This document shows, piece after piece, positions 27,094 through 35,628 of a stretch of DNA of 64,000 nucleotides. The first letter of the stretch is position 1; each line of letters begins with the position of its first letter. Location: positions 186,001-250,000 of the forward strand of contig JAAXZN010000003.1 in assembly GCA_012719855.1 (NCBI GenBank), given 5' to 3'. The notes beneath the pieces were generated by a model. The model was not told where the DNA came from. It did no database searches and saw only the letters and a program-made list of their open reading frames with translations. A program made the translations under genes and the position numbers. This DNA is from Serratia liquefaciens (GTDB taxonomy: Bacteria; Pseudomonadota; Gammaproteobacteria; Enterobacterales; Enterobacteriaceae).

Positions 27094-28611
27094 TTAGTGA
27101 GCGTCGACGTCTTTCAGAGCAATCCAGGTGGCTTTCATTTCGCCGTATTGCCGCATCGCATGTAACGACAGGTCGCGGCCGATGCCTGACTGTTTGAAAC
27201 CGCCGAAAGGCGAAAGAATATCGCGGGTCAGGAAGTGATTGACCCAGACGGTTCCCGCTTCCAGTTGGCGGGCGACGCGGTGAACTTTGGCGATATCCGG
27301 CGTCCAGAATCCGGCGGTTAAGCCGTATTCGCTGTCATTTGCCAACCGGATGGCGTCTTCTTCGTCTTCAAAAGCGATGACCGAAGCGACCGGGCCGAAG
27401 ATTTCGTTTTGCGAGGCGGTCATGGTCGGGGTGGCGTTGTCGATCACCGTCGGCCAGAAGAAATGCCCGCCCGGCACGACGCTGTCGTCCGCATGGCCAC
27501 CACAGACGATGCTGGCGCCTTCATCACGCGCGGAGTCGACATAACGCAGGACATTGGCCTGATGCCTGGCATCAATCAGTGGCCCCATCATGGTCGCGGG
27601 ATCGAGTGGATGCCCCGGCTTCCAGCGGTTCACTTCTTCAATCAGCAGCGCGACAAACTGCTCTTTGATGGATGCCTGCACCAGCAGGCGAGTCCCCGAG
27701 GCACAGACCGCCCCCTGGTTGGCGCAAAAGCCCAAGGCGGCAAAACGCGCTGCACGTGCCAGATCCGGCGTATCGGCAAAAATGATATGCGCGTTCTTAC
27801 CGCCGCCTTCGAGGTAGGTGCGCTTCATGTTGGACTGCCCGGCATAGATCAGCAGCTGTTTGGCCACCTGGGTCGAGCCGGTAAAGGCCATCACCCGCAC
27901 GGTGGGGTGCAGCGCCAATGCCTGACCGACCTGAGCGCCGCCGGTCACCACGTTGAATACGCCATCGGGGATACCGGCCTGTTGCGCCAGCTGTGCCAGC
28001 CGAATGCCGGTTAACGGCGCTTTTTCAGACGGTTTGAACACCACCGAGTTACCCATTGCCAGCGCCGGCGCAATCTTCCAGCAGGCAATCATCAGCGGGT
28101 TGTTCCACGGCGTCATCACCGCCACCACGCCCAAGGCCTGATAGGTGATCATGCCGTGGAAACTGTCGCTGGTAGGGGCGATTTCACCGGCAATCTTGTC
28201 GATCGCCTCGGCGTAGTAACGCAGTGCGAGTTGCACGTCCTGCATATCCATATCCAGCGACTCATGGATGGTTTTACCGGTATCCAGACTTTCCAGCAGC
28301 GCCAGTTCTTCTTGATGCTGGCCAACCAAATCGGCCAAACGCAGCAGGGCGGCTTTACGCAACGATGGCGACTGGTCACGCCAAACGCCCGACGCGAACG
28401 TGCGGGCCGCAGCTGCGACGGCCCGATCCACGGTGGCGGCGTCGCAGTCGGCAATCGCCGCTAACAGCCGACCGTCGATCGGGCTGGTGTCGGCAAAAGT
28501 GGCGCCGTCGGCAGAGTCCTGATACTGACCGTCAATATAGGCGCGCCCTTCGATTTGCAGTGCGTTTGCCTGCTGCTGCCATTGTTCAAAAGTTTTCGTC
28601 TGGCTACTCAT
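27094..28611 (-). CDS. Aldehyde dehydrogenase (betaine-aldehyde-dehydrogenase like)
   Basis: A 505-residue NAD(P)-dependent ALDH and first gene of the ALDH-GMC-SDR operon. TPWNNPLMIACWK and KPSEKAPLTG mark cofactor binding, and the catalytic Cys is in NQGAVCASGTRL near 300. The glutamate motif reads YLEGGGKNAHIIF instead of the usual LELGGKN, keeping Glu but replacing Leu by Gly. That feature recurs in a putrescine/gamma-aminobutyraldehyde-like branch. The pairing with a GMC oxidoreductase mirrors BetA/BetB chemistry: alcohol to aldehyde to acid. The start follows AAGGACT. A LysR gene is divergent, with a perfect dyad between. Confidence 0.87.
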   Translation of the reverse strand: MSSQTKTFEQWQQQANALQIEGRAYIDGQYQDSADGATFADTSPIDGRLLAAIADCDAATVDRAVAAAARTFASGVWRDQSPSLRKAALLRLADLVGQHQEELALLESLDTGKTIHESLDMDMQDVQLALRYYAEAIDKIAGEIAPTSDSFHGMITYQALGVVAVMTPWNNPLMIACWKIAPALAMGNSVVFKPSEKAPLTGIRLAQLAQQAGIPDGVFNVVTGGAQVGQALALHPTVRVMAFTGSTQVAKQLLIYAGQSNMKRTYLEGGGKNAHIIFADTPDLARAARFAALGFCANQGAVCASGTRLLVQASIKEQFVALLIEEVNRWKPGHPLDPATMMGPLIDARHQANVLRYVDSARDEGASIVCGGHADDSVVPGGHFFWPTVIDNATPTMTASQNEIFGPVASVIAFEDEEDAIRLANDSEYGLTAGFWTPDIAKVHRVARQLEAGTVWVNHFLTRDILSPFGGFKQSGIGRDLSLHAMRQYGEMKATWIALKDVDAH

Positions 28612-28710
28612 AGGGAGTCCTTGTTTCAGTCTGTGGGGATCCTCTTTCGAGGGATAAAGCTAAACTAGCTGTGGTCAGGCTGAACAAACAGAGGGCTTGC
28701 CGTATCACAC

Positions 28711-28729
28711 TGGTGCCGAACAGGCACCA
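28711..28729. promoter_or_regulatory. Palindromic operator candidate between ALDH and LysR genes
   Basis: TGGTGCC-N5-GGCACCA is a perfect 7-bp dyad centred in the 168-base divergent promoter region, about 100 bases upstream of the ALDH start and 50 before the LysR start. It has the shape of a LysR-type binding box. Confidence 0.5.
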
Positions 28730-28779
28730 ATGGATGACGTATATTGTGCTAGCGACCAGCATGCTGAAGGGATCTGAAT

Positions 28780-29712
28780 GTGGACATGATGAATGCATTA
28801 CGCATATTCAATGCGGTGGTTAAAGGCGGCAATTTTACGGCTGCTTCCGAAGCGCTTGATCTTTCGCGCCCACGAGTGAGCAAAAGTATTGCCGAGCTGG
28901 AGCAGCATTTCGGCGTGCGTTTGCTGCACCGGACCACGCGATCGATGACGCTGACGGAGGCCGGGCGGGAATGTTACGAATACAGCCAGCGAATTACCGG
29001 CGAATGCCAGGCGTTGGAAGCCTATATGGGCAATCAGGGTCAGCCCGCAGGCACTTTGCGCATCAGTGCGCCACACCCTTATTGTCGGGCTGAACTGGCA
29101 ACCATAGTGGCCGGTTATCAGCGTCGTTATCCGCGGGTAGCGGTGGAGTTCTGCCTCAGTGACCAGTTGGTTAACCTGATCGATCAGGGGATTGATGTGG
29201 CGATCCGCGTGGCCAATCTGTCGGATTCGTCTCTGGTGGCGCGCAAGCTGTGTGAAATACCCCGAATACTCTGCGCGTCGCCAGACTATTTAAAACACCA
29301 TGGCACCCCGGATTCCCCACAGGCGTTGCGAGAGCACAATTGTCTGGTCTATTCACTGTTGCCCCGTGCGGAACAATGGGAATACCTGGATGAGGAGGGG
29401 CGTCTGGTCGAAGTGCCGGTATGCGGATCGTTGCGTGCCAACAGTGGTGATGCCTTGTTGGCCAGCGCGCTGGAGGGCAGAGGCATTATTCTTGAGCCGG
29501 AGTTCGTGGTGAGAGAAGCGTTAGCCAGCGGCGCGCTGGTCAGGTTGATGAGGGATTACACCTGGAGCCACCGCTCGCTGTACGTGGTCTATGTTAACCG
29601 GCGCTATCTGCCGGTTAACATTCGCAGTTTTGTCGATTTTGTCGCGGAGTATTATCGGCAATCCGGATTACCGCCGGGCCAGAAACTTACGGATACCCCG
29701 CCGGCTGCCTGA
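28780..29712 (+). CDS. LysR family transcriptional regulator
   Basis: A 310-residue LysR regulator of the DmlR/CrgA-like group: helix-turn-helix FTAASEALDLSRPRVSKSIA near 20-38, then RLLHRTTRSMTLTEAG. I start at GTG 28780 with AAGGGA upstream; ATG at 28786 or 28789 are alternatives. It is divergent from the ALDH-GMC-SDR operon and probably controls it through the TGGTGCC dyad. The effector is unknown. It converges with the small protein gene at 29721, only 8 bases away. Confidence 0.87.
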   Translation: MDMMNALRIFNAVVKGGNFTAASEALDLSRPRVSKSIAELEQHFGVRLLHRTTRSMTLTEAGRECYEYSQRITGECQALEAYMGNQGQPAGTLRISAPHPYCRAELATIVAGYQRRYPRVAVEFCLSDQLVNLIDQGIDVAIRVANLSDSSLVARKLCEIPRILCASPDYLKHHGTPDSPQALREHNCLVYSLLPRAEQWEYLDEEGRLVEVPVCGSLRANSGDALLASALEGRGIILEPEFVVREALASGALVRLMRDYTWSHRSLYVVYVNRRYLPVNIRSFVDFVAEYYRQSGLPPGQKLTDTPPAA

Positions 29713-29720
29713 ATGCAGGG

Positions 29721-29918
29721 CTACGCTGCGTCGTACTTGAAGCGCGCGGCTTCGGCTATCAGCTCCCGCGCCAGCGTTTCATCCGCCAACGCGTCCAGCA
29801 ACAGCAGGTTAAGGCGAGTCAAAAATAGCGCCAGGGATTCGCCGGTAAAGGGTTCGGCGGCCTGATAGAACTGGCTGTAAAGCTCATCGAGCTGCTGTTC
29901 GGTCAATTTAGCCTGCAT
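29721..29918 (-). CDS. Small protein of about 65 residues, DUF2783-like
   Basis: The last gene of the leftward catabolic operon. MQAKLTEQQLDELYSQFYQA begins a helical, Leu/Ala-rich 65-residue protein ending EAARFKYDAA. The start ATG follows AAGGAG and lies 11 bases inside the end of the FAD monooxygenase gene, so the two are translationally coupled. I recall short proteins of this kind (DUF2783) next to FAD-dependent aromatic monooxygenases. The function is unknown; it may be an assembly partner or small subunit. The open frame extends further upstream, but that part overlaps the monooxygenase and has no ribosome site. Confidence 0.65.
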   Translation of the reverse strand: MQAKLTEQQLDELYSQFYQAAEPFTGESLALFLTRLNLLLLDALADETLARELIAEAARFKYDAA

Positions 29919-31620
29919 TTTTTGCTCCTTGGTTATCATTCTGCCAGCCGCTGGCCCGCAATATGGCCTGCTCGATGATGGCAAAGTCCGCACCATCGCT
30001 CTGCGTCCAGCGCCAGCATACGTGCCCATCCGGTCGAATCAGATAAAGCGCGCCGGCGGGGCCGCTGTAGGCCGCATGCACCTGCCCATCAGGATCTTCC
30101 ACCGATCCGGCCGCGCCGGTTTGAGGTTGCCCAGGCCGTCCCACAGTGACTACGCGCAGCAACGGATGCTCGCTGATTTCCGCAGCGGCGGTCCCGTCCT
30201 GAGCCGGAAAGCGCAGCAGGGTGAACAGTCGCGCATCCAGCAATCGGGTCAGGTGGCTTGGCTCACCGTTCAGTAACAGAGGGAATTCCGGCAATACCGC
30301 GCCGAGCTTGGGGCCGGGAACCTCGCAAGCCGCTGCCGTCGGGGTATTTAAAGGCGAATCCCCATAGCAGATGCTGTGGGTCTGACGGGGATTGATCAGC
30401 GTGGAAAACTGCGGATGGCGTGCCGCCAGCGACAGCACCGCATTACGCAGCGTGCTGCCGGCCGGGGTCGCCGGGCACATAAACTCGGCGCTGCGGCTGG
30501 CCTGTCCGGCATTTTCACGCCAGGCCTTCTGACGTTCGCTGGAGTAACTGGCCAATAGCGACGGCGGCGCCAACCCTTTCAGCACGTAGGCCAGCTTCCA
30601 GCCGAGGTTATAGGCATCGTCCAGCCCACCGTTAAGCCCACGTACGCCGAAGATCGGCACTACGTGCGCCGCATCGCCGACGAACAGCACCCGCCCGTGG
30701 TGATAGTTGTCCAGCGACAGCGCTTTGGCGTTGTACATGCTGATCCAAATCGGACGCCATTTTCCTTTTTCACCGACCATGTCGAGAAAACTCTCGACCA
30801 CCGGCAGCACGTTCTCCGGCTTCAGGCCTTCTTCGTCGCTGACACCGTCTTCCAGCAGGTAATCAATGCGCCAGATGTTGTCCGGCTGACGGTGCATCCA
30901 CATTGGGCCAGGGCGCAGGGCGGTTTCAAACCACACCCGTCGTTCTGCCGGAGTTTCGCTTTCCAGCTCGATATCCACGATGGCAAAGCGTCCATGGTGC
31001 ACGTCCCCTTGCAGATGCAGGCCCATTTGTTCCCGCACCCGGCTGCGGCCGCCGTCGCAGGCTATCACCCAGTCGGCCTCCAACTGGTAGTCTACGCCGA
31101 CGGCATTGAGTGACAATGTCACGCCATCATCATGATGTACCAGGCTCTGCAGTTCGGTACCCCAGCGCAGTTCGATCAGATCATCATGACGCAGCACCTC
31201 ATCCAGCAGAAATTGCTCGATATAGTACTGCTGCAGGTTGATCATTGCCGGAAACTGCTGGTTGTCATCCAGCAACATGTCGAACTGCATCACCATCTCG
31301 CCCTGATAAAAGCTGCGGCCACGGGTCCAGGCCAGGCCCTTGCCGACAAAGGTGTCTGCCAGCCCCAGCTTGTCGAGGATCTCCAGGCTGCGACGGGAAA
31401 TGCACGCCGCCCGGCTGCCGGTGCAGACCTGGGTATCATTCTCCACCACCAACGAAGCGATGCCTTGTTTCGCCAATGCCAGCGCCAGCGATAAGCCTAC
31501 CGGCCCACCGCCGACAATCACCACCCGGTGCCGACGCTGTTCGCGGTTATCGTGCAGCGACGGCAGCTTGACCGCATATTGTTGATAGCGGAATTCACCT
31601 ATCACGTTTTCTTGTTGCAT
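29908..31620 (-). CDS. FAD-dependent aromatic monooxygenase (MhpA/PheA-like)
   Basis: A 570-residue class A flavoprotein hydroxylase that should insert one oxygen into an aromatic ring with NAD(P)H. The Rossmann motif VVIVGGGPVGLSLALALA lies near 33-50, the middle DG-type motif WVIACDGGRSRVRE near 185-198, and the GD motif VLFVGDAAHVVPIFGVRG, with GLNGGLDDAYNLGWKL, near 315-345. A C-terminal thioredoxin-like extension from about 450 is typical of the MhpA/phenol hydroxylase group. Its operon and the divergent extradiol dioxygenase suggest it makes a catechol-type ring for cleavage. The exact aromatic substrate cannot be assigned. The start follows GGAGAATC. Confidence 0.87.
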   Translation of the reverse strand: MQQENVIGEFRYQQYAVKLPSLHDNREQRRHRVVIVGGGPVGLSLALALAKQGIASLVVENDTQVCTGSRAACISRRSLEILDKLGLADTFVGKGLAWTRGRSFYQGEMVMQFDMLLDDNQQFPAMINLQQYYIEQFLLDEVLRHDDLIELRWGTELQSLVHHDDGVTLSLNAVGVDYQLEADWVIACDGGRSRVREQMGLHLQGDVHHGRFAIVDIELESETPAERRVWFETALRPGPMWMHRQPDNIWRIDYLLEDGVSDEEGLKPENVLPVVESFLDMVGEKGKWRPIWISMYNAKALSLDNYHHGRVLFVGDAAHVVPIFGVRGLNGGLDDAYNLGWKLAYVLKGLAPPSLLASYSSERQKAWRENAGQASRSAEFMCPATPAGSTLRNAVLSLAARHPQFSTLINPRQTHSICYGDSPLNTPTAAACEVPGPKLGAVLPEFPLLLNGEPSHLTRLLDARLFTLLRFPAQDGTAAAEISEHPLLRVVTVGRPGQPQTGAAGSVEDPDGQVHAAYSGPAGALYLIRPDGHVCWRWTQSDGADFAIIEQAILRASGWQNDNQGAKNAG

Positions 31621-31644
31621 AGAGATTCTCCTGGTCGTTGCCGG

Positions 31645-32301
31645 TTACTCCGCCGCAGGGGCGATCAACTCAGAAAAGGGATGCCGGATCTGGCCCGCCT
31701 GCATCGGCATTACCCAATCGGGCAGCTGCTGCGTGATTTCCACGTCCATCAGCACCGCTTTTTCAATAAAATGCGCCAGATGCTCCATCGCTTCGGGCCG
31801 GGCATCGTGCAACACCATCACCGTCCAGGGCTGATTGGCGATATCTTCCAGCGCGCGCGCCACCCAGGCGTCGGTTGGCAGTTCCCAATCCCGCGGTACC
31901 GAGTTCCAGAGCACCAGGCTGAACCCTTGCTGTTGCAGCACCTCAACCGCTTCCTGATTCAACACGTGCGGTCCGAGGATCCCTTTGCCGGCATAGGGGC
32001 GAAACAGCGGGGGCGACTCGGCGTATTGGCCTAGTCGGGCTTGGCCTTCGGTAATTTCGTGCCGAGCGAACCCCGGAGCCCCCAGCCCCAGTGGCAAAGA
32101 GTGGGTCAGGGTATGAATGCCGACCCGGTGCCCGGCGTCCTTCACCGATTTAACCAGGGCTTCACCGCCAGGCGCGGAGATCTTCTCGCCGATAGGGAAG
32201 AAGTTGGCCAAAATTCGGAACTCCTCCAGCGTTTTCAGCACCAGCGGAGTCCCCTGGGGATGGGGACCGTTATCAAAGGTCAATGTGAGTTTTTTATGCA
32301 T
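31645..32301 (-). CDS. Polysaccharide deacetylase (NodB-like) family protein
   Basis: A 218-residue carbohydrate-esterase-4 fold protein. The first motif is LTFDNGPHP where the family has TFDDGP, so the second Asp, normally a metal ligand, is Asn. The second motif GIHTLTHSLPL keeps both metal-binding His residues, and motif 3 FRPYAGKG follows. No signal peptide is present, unlike true polysaccharide deacetylases. It lies between GMC and monooxygenase genes, overlapping the GMC stop by 8 bases. This points to hydrolysis of a small metabolite (an amide or ester) in the pathway rather than cell-wall work. The role is inferred. Confidence 0.78.
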   Translation of the reverse strand: MHKKLTLTFDNGPHPQGTPLVLKTLEEFRILANFFPIGEKISAPGGEALVKSVKDAGHRVGIHTLTHSLPLGLGAPGFARHEITEGQARLGQYAESPPLFRPYAGKGILGPHVLNQEAVEVLQQQGFSLVLWNSVPRDWELPTDAWVARALEDIANQPWTVMVLHDARPEAMEHLAHFIEKAVLMDVEITQQLPDWVMPMQAGQIRHPFSELIAPAAE

Positions 32302-33916
32302 GTTCCTGCTCCTGAGAAGTGGCCAGCATCAAATCAACCGCGCGCTCTGCCACCATGATAGTCGGTGCATTGGTATTGCCCGCCGGGATACGCGGGAAAA
32401 TCGATGCATCAGCGATACGCACTCCCGCCACGCCGCGCAGGCGGAGTGCCAGATCCACCACTGAAGTCGCGGGATCTGCCCCCATGCGGCAGGTACCGGT
32501 AGGGTGATACTCGGTTTTGCCATGCTCACGCACGAACGACGCCAGCTGTTCATCGCTGTTCAAATTCGGCGTGGGCAACAGAACCCGGTCAATCAGTGAC
32601 GCCAACGCGGGGGCCTGGAACAGCTGCAAGCCCAGGCGTACCGCTCTGACCTGCGCCGCGACATCCTCCGTTGTCCCCATGTAATTGAGGCTGATCTGCG
32701 GTAATGAACGAGGATTACCGTCACGTAACCGGACTTCCCCCTGCGCCAGTGGCCGCAGGTGCGCCAACTTGAGGGATAAGGCATGTTGGTTTTGCGCCTG
32801 TTTTCCCTTGTCGTCGACGTTATCCGACGCCGCCAGTCCCATCAGTTGCACATCTGGCCGATCGTCGTCGCCGGTGGCGAAAAAACCGCCGCATTCCAGC
32901 AGGTTGGAGGCGCAGATACCGCGTTTGAACAGCAGCCATTCCAGACCGTTCGCCAACGCCTTCAGGCCTTTGTCTTGCCCGAGCAGGCTAATCGGCTTTC
33001 GCAGGCTGGCAATCACCGAAAAATGCAGGTGATCCTGCAGGCGTTGGCCGACCAGAGGGCTGTCGACCAGGGGTTTGATGCCGACTTCGCGCAGATGCTC
33101 TGCCGGGCCGATGCCGGACAGCATCAACAGTTTTGGGGTGCCGATGGCGCCGGCGCATAGCACCACTTCCCGGCTGGCCAGCGCCTGTTGGCGTTTCCCC
33201 CCGGCGTCGGTAAATACCACGCCGGTGGCACGATCTTGTTCCAGCAACAGGCGTTCAACCAGGACGCCGGTCATCACCTGGAGATTCGCGTGTTGGCGCA
33301 CCGGCGCCAGATAGGCCACCGAGGTGCTGCAGCGATGCCCCTGATAGGTAGTGGTTTGGTAGAAGCCGATGCCTTGCTGGCTGGCGCCGTTAAAGTCATT
33401 GAGATAGGGATAGCCCAGTTCCTGACCGGCTTTGACGATGGCGTAGCTGAGCGGATGGCGATAGCCGGAGTCGCTGACTTTCAGGTGGCCGCTATCGCCG
33501 TGATAGTCGTCGTGCAGGCTCTGGTTGCATTCCGACTTGATAAAGTAGGGCAGTACATCGCGATAGCCCCAGCCGGTACACCCTTCCTGCGTTTCCCAGT
33601 CGTCATAATCCTGGGCATGGCCACGGACATAGAGCTGCCCGTTCACCGAGCTGCCGCCGCCCAGCACTCGCCCTTGTGGAATGCCTATCGCCCGGTTGCC
33701 CATATGGGGTTCGGCATCGCTTTGATAGGGCCAGACCAGTTTACCGACAATTTCCGGAAATCCGGCCGGCATACGGATAAACAGGCCTTTGTCTTCCGGC
33801 CCGGCCTCCAGCAGCAAAATACGCGCCGAGGTTCTTTCCGCCAGCAAACCGGCAACCACGCAACCGGCAGAACCACCGCCGACCACAATGTAGTCGTACC
33901 TTTCATTCTCTTTCAT
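32294..33916 (-). CDS. GMC-family FAD alcohol oxidoreductase
   Basis: A 540-residue flavoprotein that oxidises an alcohol to an aldehyde. It is complete: YDYIVVGGGSAGCVVAGLLAE at residues 7-27 binds FAD, GRVLGGGSSVNGQLYVRG near 85-102 is the GMC signature, and the C-terminus has EYHPTGTCRMG with the catalytic His and GNTNAPTIMVAERAVDLML. I start at MKENERYDY with GGAGAG upstream; the frame runs further but without a site. It is first in the leftward catabolic operon and is divergent from the SDR-GntR-FAH-ALDH-dioxygenase set. It is a paralogue of the frameshifted GMC gene at 25493-27059. Confidence 0.9.
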   Translation of the reverse strand: MKENERYDYIVVGGGSAGCVVAGLLAERTSARILLLEAGPEDKGLFIRMPAGFPEIVGKLVWPYQSDAEPHMGNRAIGIPQGRVLGGGSSVNGQLYVRGHAQDYDDWETQEGCTGWGYRDVLPYFIKSECNQSLHDDYHGDSGHLKVSDSGYRHPLSYAIVKAGQELGYPYLNDFNGASQQGIGFYQTTTYQGHRCSTSVAYLAPVRQHANLQVMTGVLVERLLLEQDRATGVVFTDAGGKRQQALASREVVLCAGAIGTPKLLMLSGIGPAEHLREVGIKPLVDSPLVGQRLQDHLHFSVIASLRKPISLLGQDKGLKALANGLEWLLFKRGICASNLLECGGFFATGDDDRPDVQLMGLAASDNVDDKGKQAQNQHALSLKLAHLRPLAQGEVRLRDGNPRSLPQISLNYMGTTEDVAAQVRAVRLGLQLFQAPALASLIDRVLLPTPNLNSDEQLASFVREHGKTEYHPTGTCRMGADPATSVVDLALRLRGVAGVRIADASIFPRIPAGNTNAPTIMVAERAVDLMLATSQEQEHA

Positions 33917-33984
33917 GCTCTCTCCGTGCAGATGAGGGGGAAATATTGCGATGGAAGAAAAAATATATTTTTTAATATAAAGAA

Positions 33985-34017
33985 TATTTTTTGTTGATGT
34001 CACTATTTTTTGTCGAT
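33985..34017. promoter_or_regulatory. Direct-repeat operator candidate in the divergent catabolic promoter
   Basis: TATTTTTTGTTGAT (33985-33998) repeats as TATTTTTTGTCGAT (34004-34017) with one mismatch and a 19-bp period. It lies in the 168-base region between the leftward GMC operon and the rightward SDR-GntR operon. Two equally phased copies suggest paired binding by a dimeric regulator, most likely the GntR/FCD protein encoded in the rightward set. Confidence 0.45.
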
Positions 34018-34084
34018 AGCATGACATTTATGCAACATCGCACGGCTCAGTCATGGGCTGCCTCGCAAGAAGGAGAAAACGGTT

Positions 34085-34864
34085 ATGGATGTGAAACTGG
34101 CTGATAAACGCGCTCTGGTATGCGCCTCCAGCAGTGGCTTGGGTTATGCCTGCGCCGCCGCGCTGCTCAGGGAAGGGGTCAGCGTTTGGATAAATGGCCG
34201 TGACGAGGAACGCTTGCTGGCTGCACAGCAGCGGCTGAAAGCGGAGACCGGCGGGCGCGTGTTCACCGTCGCCGGTGATATCACCCGCCCGGAGGGGCGC
34301 GAGGCCTTGCTGGCCGCCTGCCCAGACGCGGATATTCTGGTCAACAATAATGCCGGGCCGCCGCCGGGGAACTTCTTTGAGTTTGACGAGCAGACCTGGC
34401 TGTCGGCGCTGCAGGGGAACTTACTGGCACCGCTGATGTTGATCCGTGCTTTGGTGCCTGGGATGCGCGAGCGGAAATTTGGTCGCATCATCAATATCAC
34501 CTCGGCCATGGTCAGTACGCCGCGTGCGCACATGACGCTTTCCGCTGCGTCCCGCGCCGGTCTGACGGCCGCCTGTAAAGGGCTGTCCCGCGAATGCATT
34601 GCCGACAACGTCACCATCAATAACCTGCTGCCGGAACGTTTTGATACCCCTCGCCAGCAGCAGATGGCGCAGGTGGCCATGAAACAGAGCGGCATCACCT
34701 TCGAGCAGGCGCGTCAGCGCCAGATTGACTCCATTCCCGCCGGACGCATGGGCATGCCTGCCGAATTCGGTGCCACCTGCGTTTATCTGTGCAGCGACCT
34801 GAGCGGGTTTATTACCGGACAAAACATGCACCTGGACGGCGGCGCCTATCCAGCGTTGTTATAA
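34085..34864 (+). CDS. SDR-family oxidoreductase with atypical active site
   Basis: A 259-residue SDR, first gene of the rightward catabolic operon. The cofactor region CASSSGLGYACAAALL near 13-28 and LVNNNAGPPPGNF near 89-101 are clear, as is the C-terminal ITGQNMHLDGGAY. At the active site the Ser is present (INITSAMVS), but the usual YxxxK reads TLSAASRAG, so neither Tyr nor Lys is in place. A branch of FabG-like SDRs shares this pattern (LSxxxRAGL) and may use another mechanism or be non-redox. The start follows AAGGAGAA. Confidence 0.8.
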   Translation: MDVKLADKRALVCASSSGLGYACAAALLREGVSVWINGRDEERLLAAQQRLKAETGGRVFTVAGDITRPEGREALLAACPDADILVNNNAGPPPGNFFEFDEQTWLSALQGNLLAPLMLIRALVPGMRERKFGRIINITSAMVSTPRAHMTLSAASRAGLTAACKGLSRECIADNVTINNLLPERFDTPRQQQMAQVAMKQSGITFEQARQRQIDSIPAGRMGMPAEFGATCVYLCSDLSGFITGQNMHLDGGAYPALL

Positions 34865-34887
34865 CCGTACAGCGAGAAAAACAGCGT

Positions 34888-35628
34888 ATGAACAGCAAAC
34901 AGACAGAGAACCTGCAATTGCAGAACGGCACTTTCAAAAGCCTGAGCGGTGCCGCCGTGGCGCTGATCCGTCGTCGGATTATCAACGGTGAATACTCGCC
35001 GGGCAGCAAACTGGTGATCGGCAATATCGCCGCTGAACTGGACATCAGCCCAGGACTGGTGCGTGAGGCGCTGTCGCGGTTGGTGACTGAAGGGCTGGTG
35101 ACCGCCCACGAGCAACGCGGTTTTCGTGCCAGTGAGGTATCGCTCAGCGAACTGAAAGACATTACCGCCAATCGACAACTGATCGAAACCCATGCGTTAC
35201 GGTTAGCGATTGCCAACGGCGATGCCGAATGGGAAGCGGGGATTATCGCCGCCTTTCACCGACTGACGCGCTGCCCGCGCATGGATGACGAAGACCACTC
35301 GGCGAACTGGAGCCAGCTCCATTACAGCTTTCATCGCAGCCTGCTGATGGCCTGTAATTCGCCGTGGATGCTGCGCTTTTCCGATTTGCTGTTCGACCAG
35401 TCGGAGCGCTATCGCCGCCTGCGGTTCGGTTATGAGCTGGAAGGAATGGATGCACCGCGGGATGTCGACGGTGAGCATCAGGCCATCATGGATGCGGTGC
35501 TGGCACGCGACGCCGACCGCGCCGTCGAACTGCTCAGCCAGCACTACCAAAGCACCGTGCAGCGGATCATCAAACAGGCCGACAGCACCGCATTCAACGG
35601 CGAGGCAGCGCACCCGGAGGCCAAATGA
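34888..35628 (+). CDS. GntR family regulator, FCD (FadR) subfamily
   Basis: A 246-residue regulator. The winged helix-turn-helix spans about 20-85 (NGEYSPGSKLVIGNIAAELDISPGLVREALSRL is its core, given here only for orientation in two parts: SPGSKLVIGNIAAEL and DISPGLVREALSRL). The FCD ligand-binding domain follows, with metal-type residues such as HYSFHRSLL and EHQAIMDA. I start at MNSKQTENL, since the earlier frame overlaps the SDR gene and lacks a site. It overlaps the FAH gene by ATGA, so regulator and enzymes are co-expressed. It probably represses both divergent operons and is released by a pathway acid. Confidence 0.87.
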   Translation: MNSKQTENLQLQNGTFKSLSGAAVALIRRRIINGEYSPGSKLVIGNIAAELDISPGLVREALSRLVTEGLVTAHEQRGFRASEVSLSELKDITANRQLIETHALRLAIANGDAEWEAGIIAAFHRLTRCPRMDDEDHSANWSQLHYSFHRSLLMACNSPWMLRFSDLLFDQSERYRRLRFGYELEGMDAPRDVDGEHQAIMDAVLARDADRAVELLSQHYQSTVQRIIKQADSTAFNGEAAHPEAK

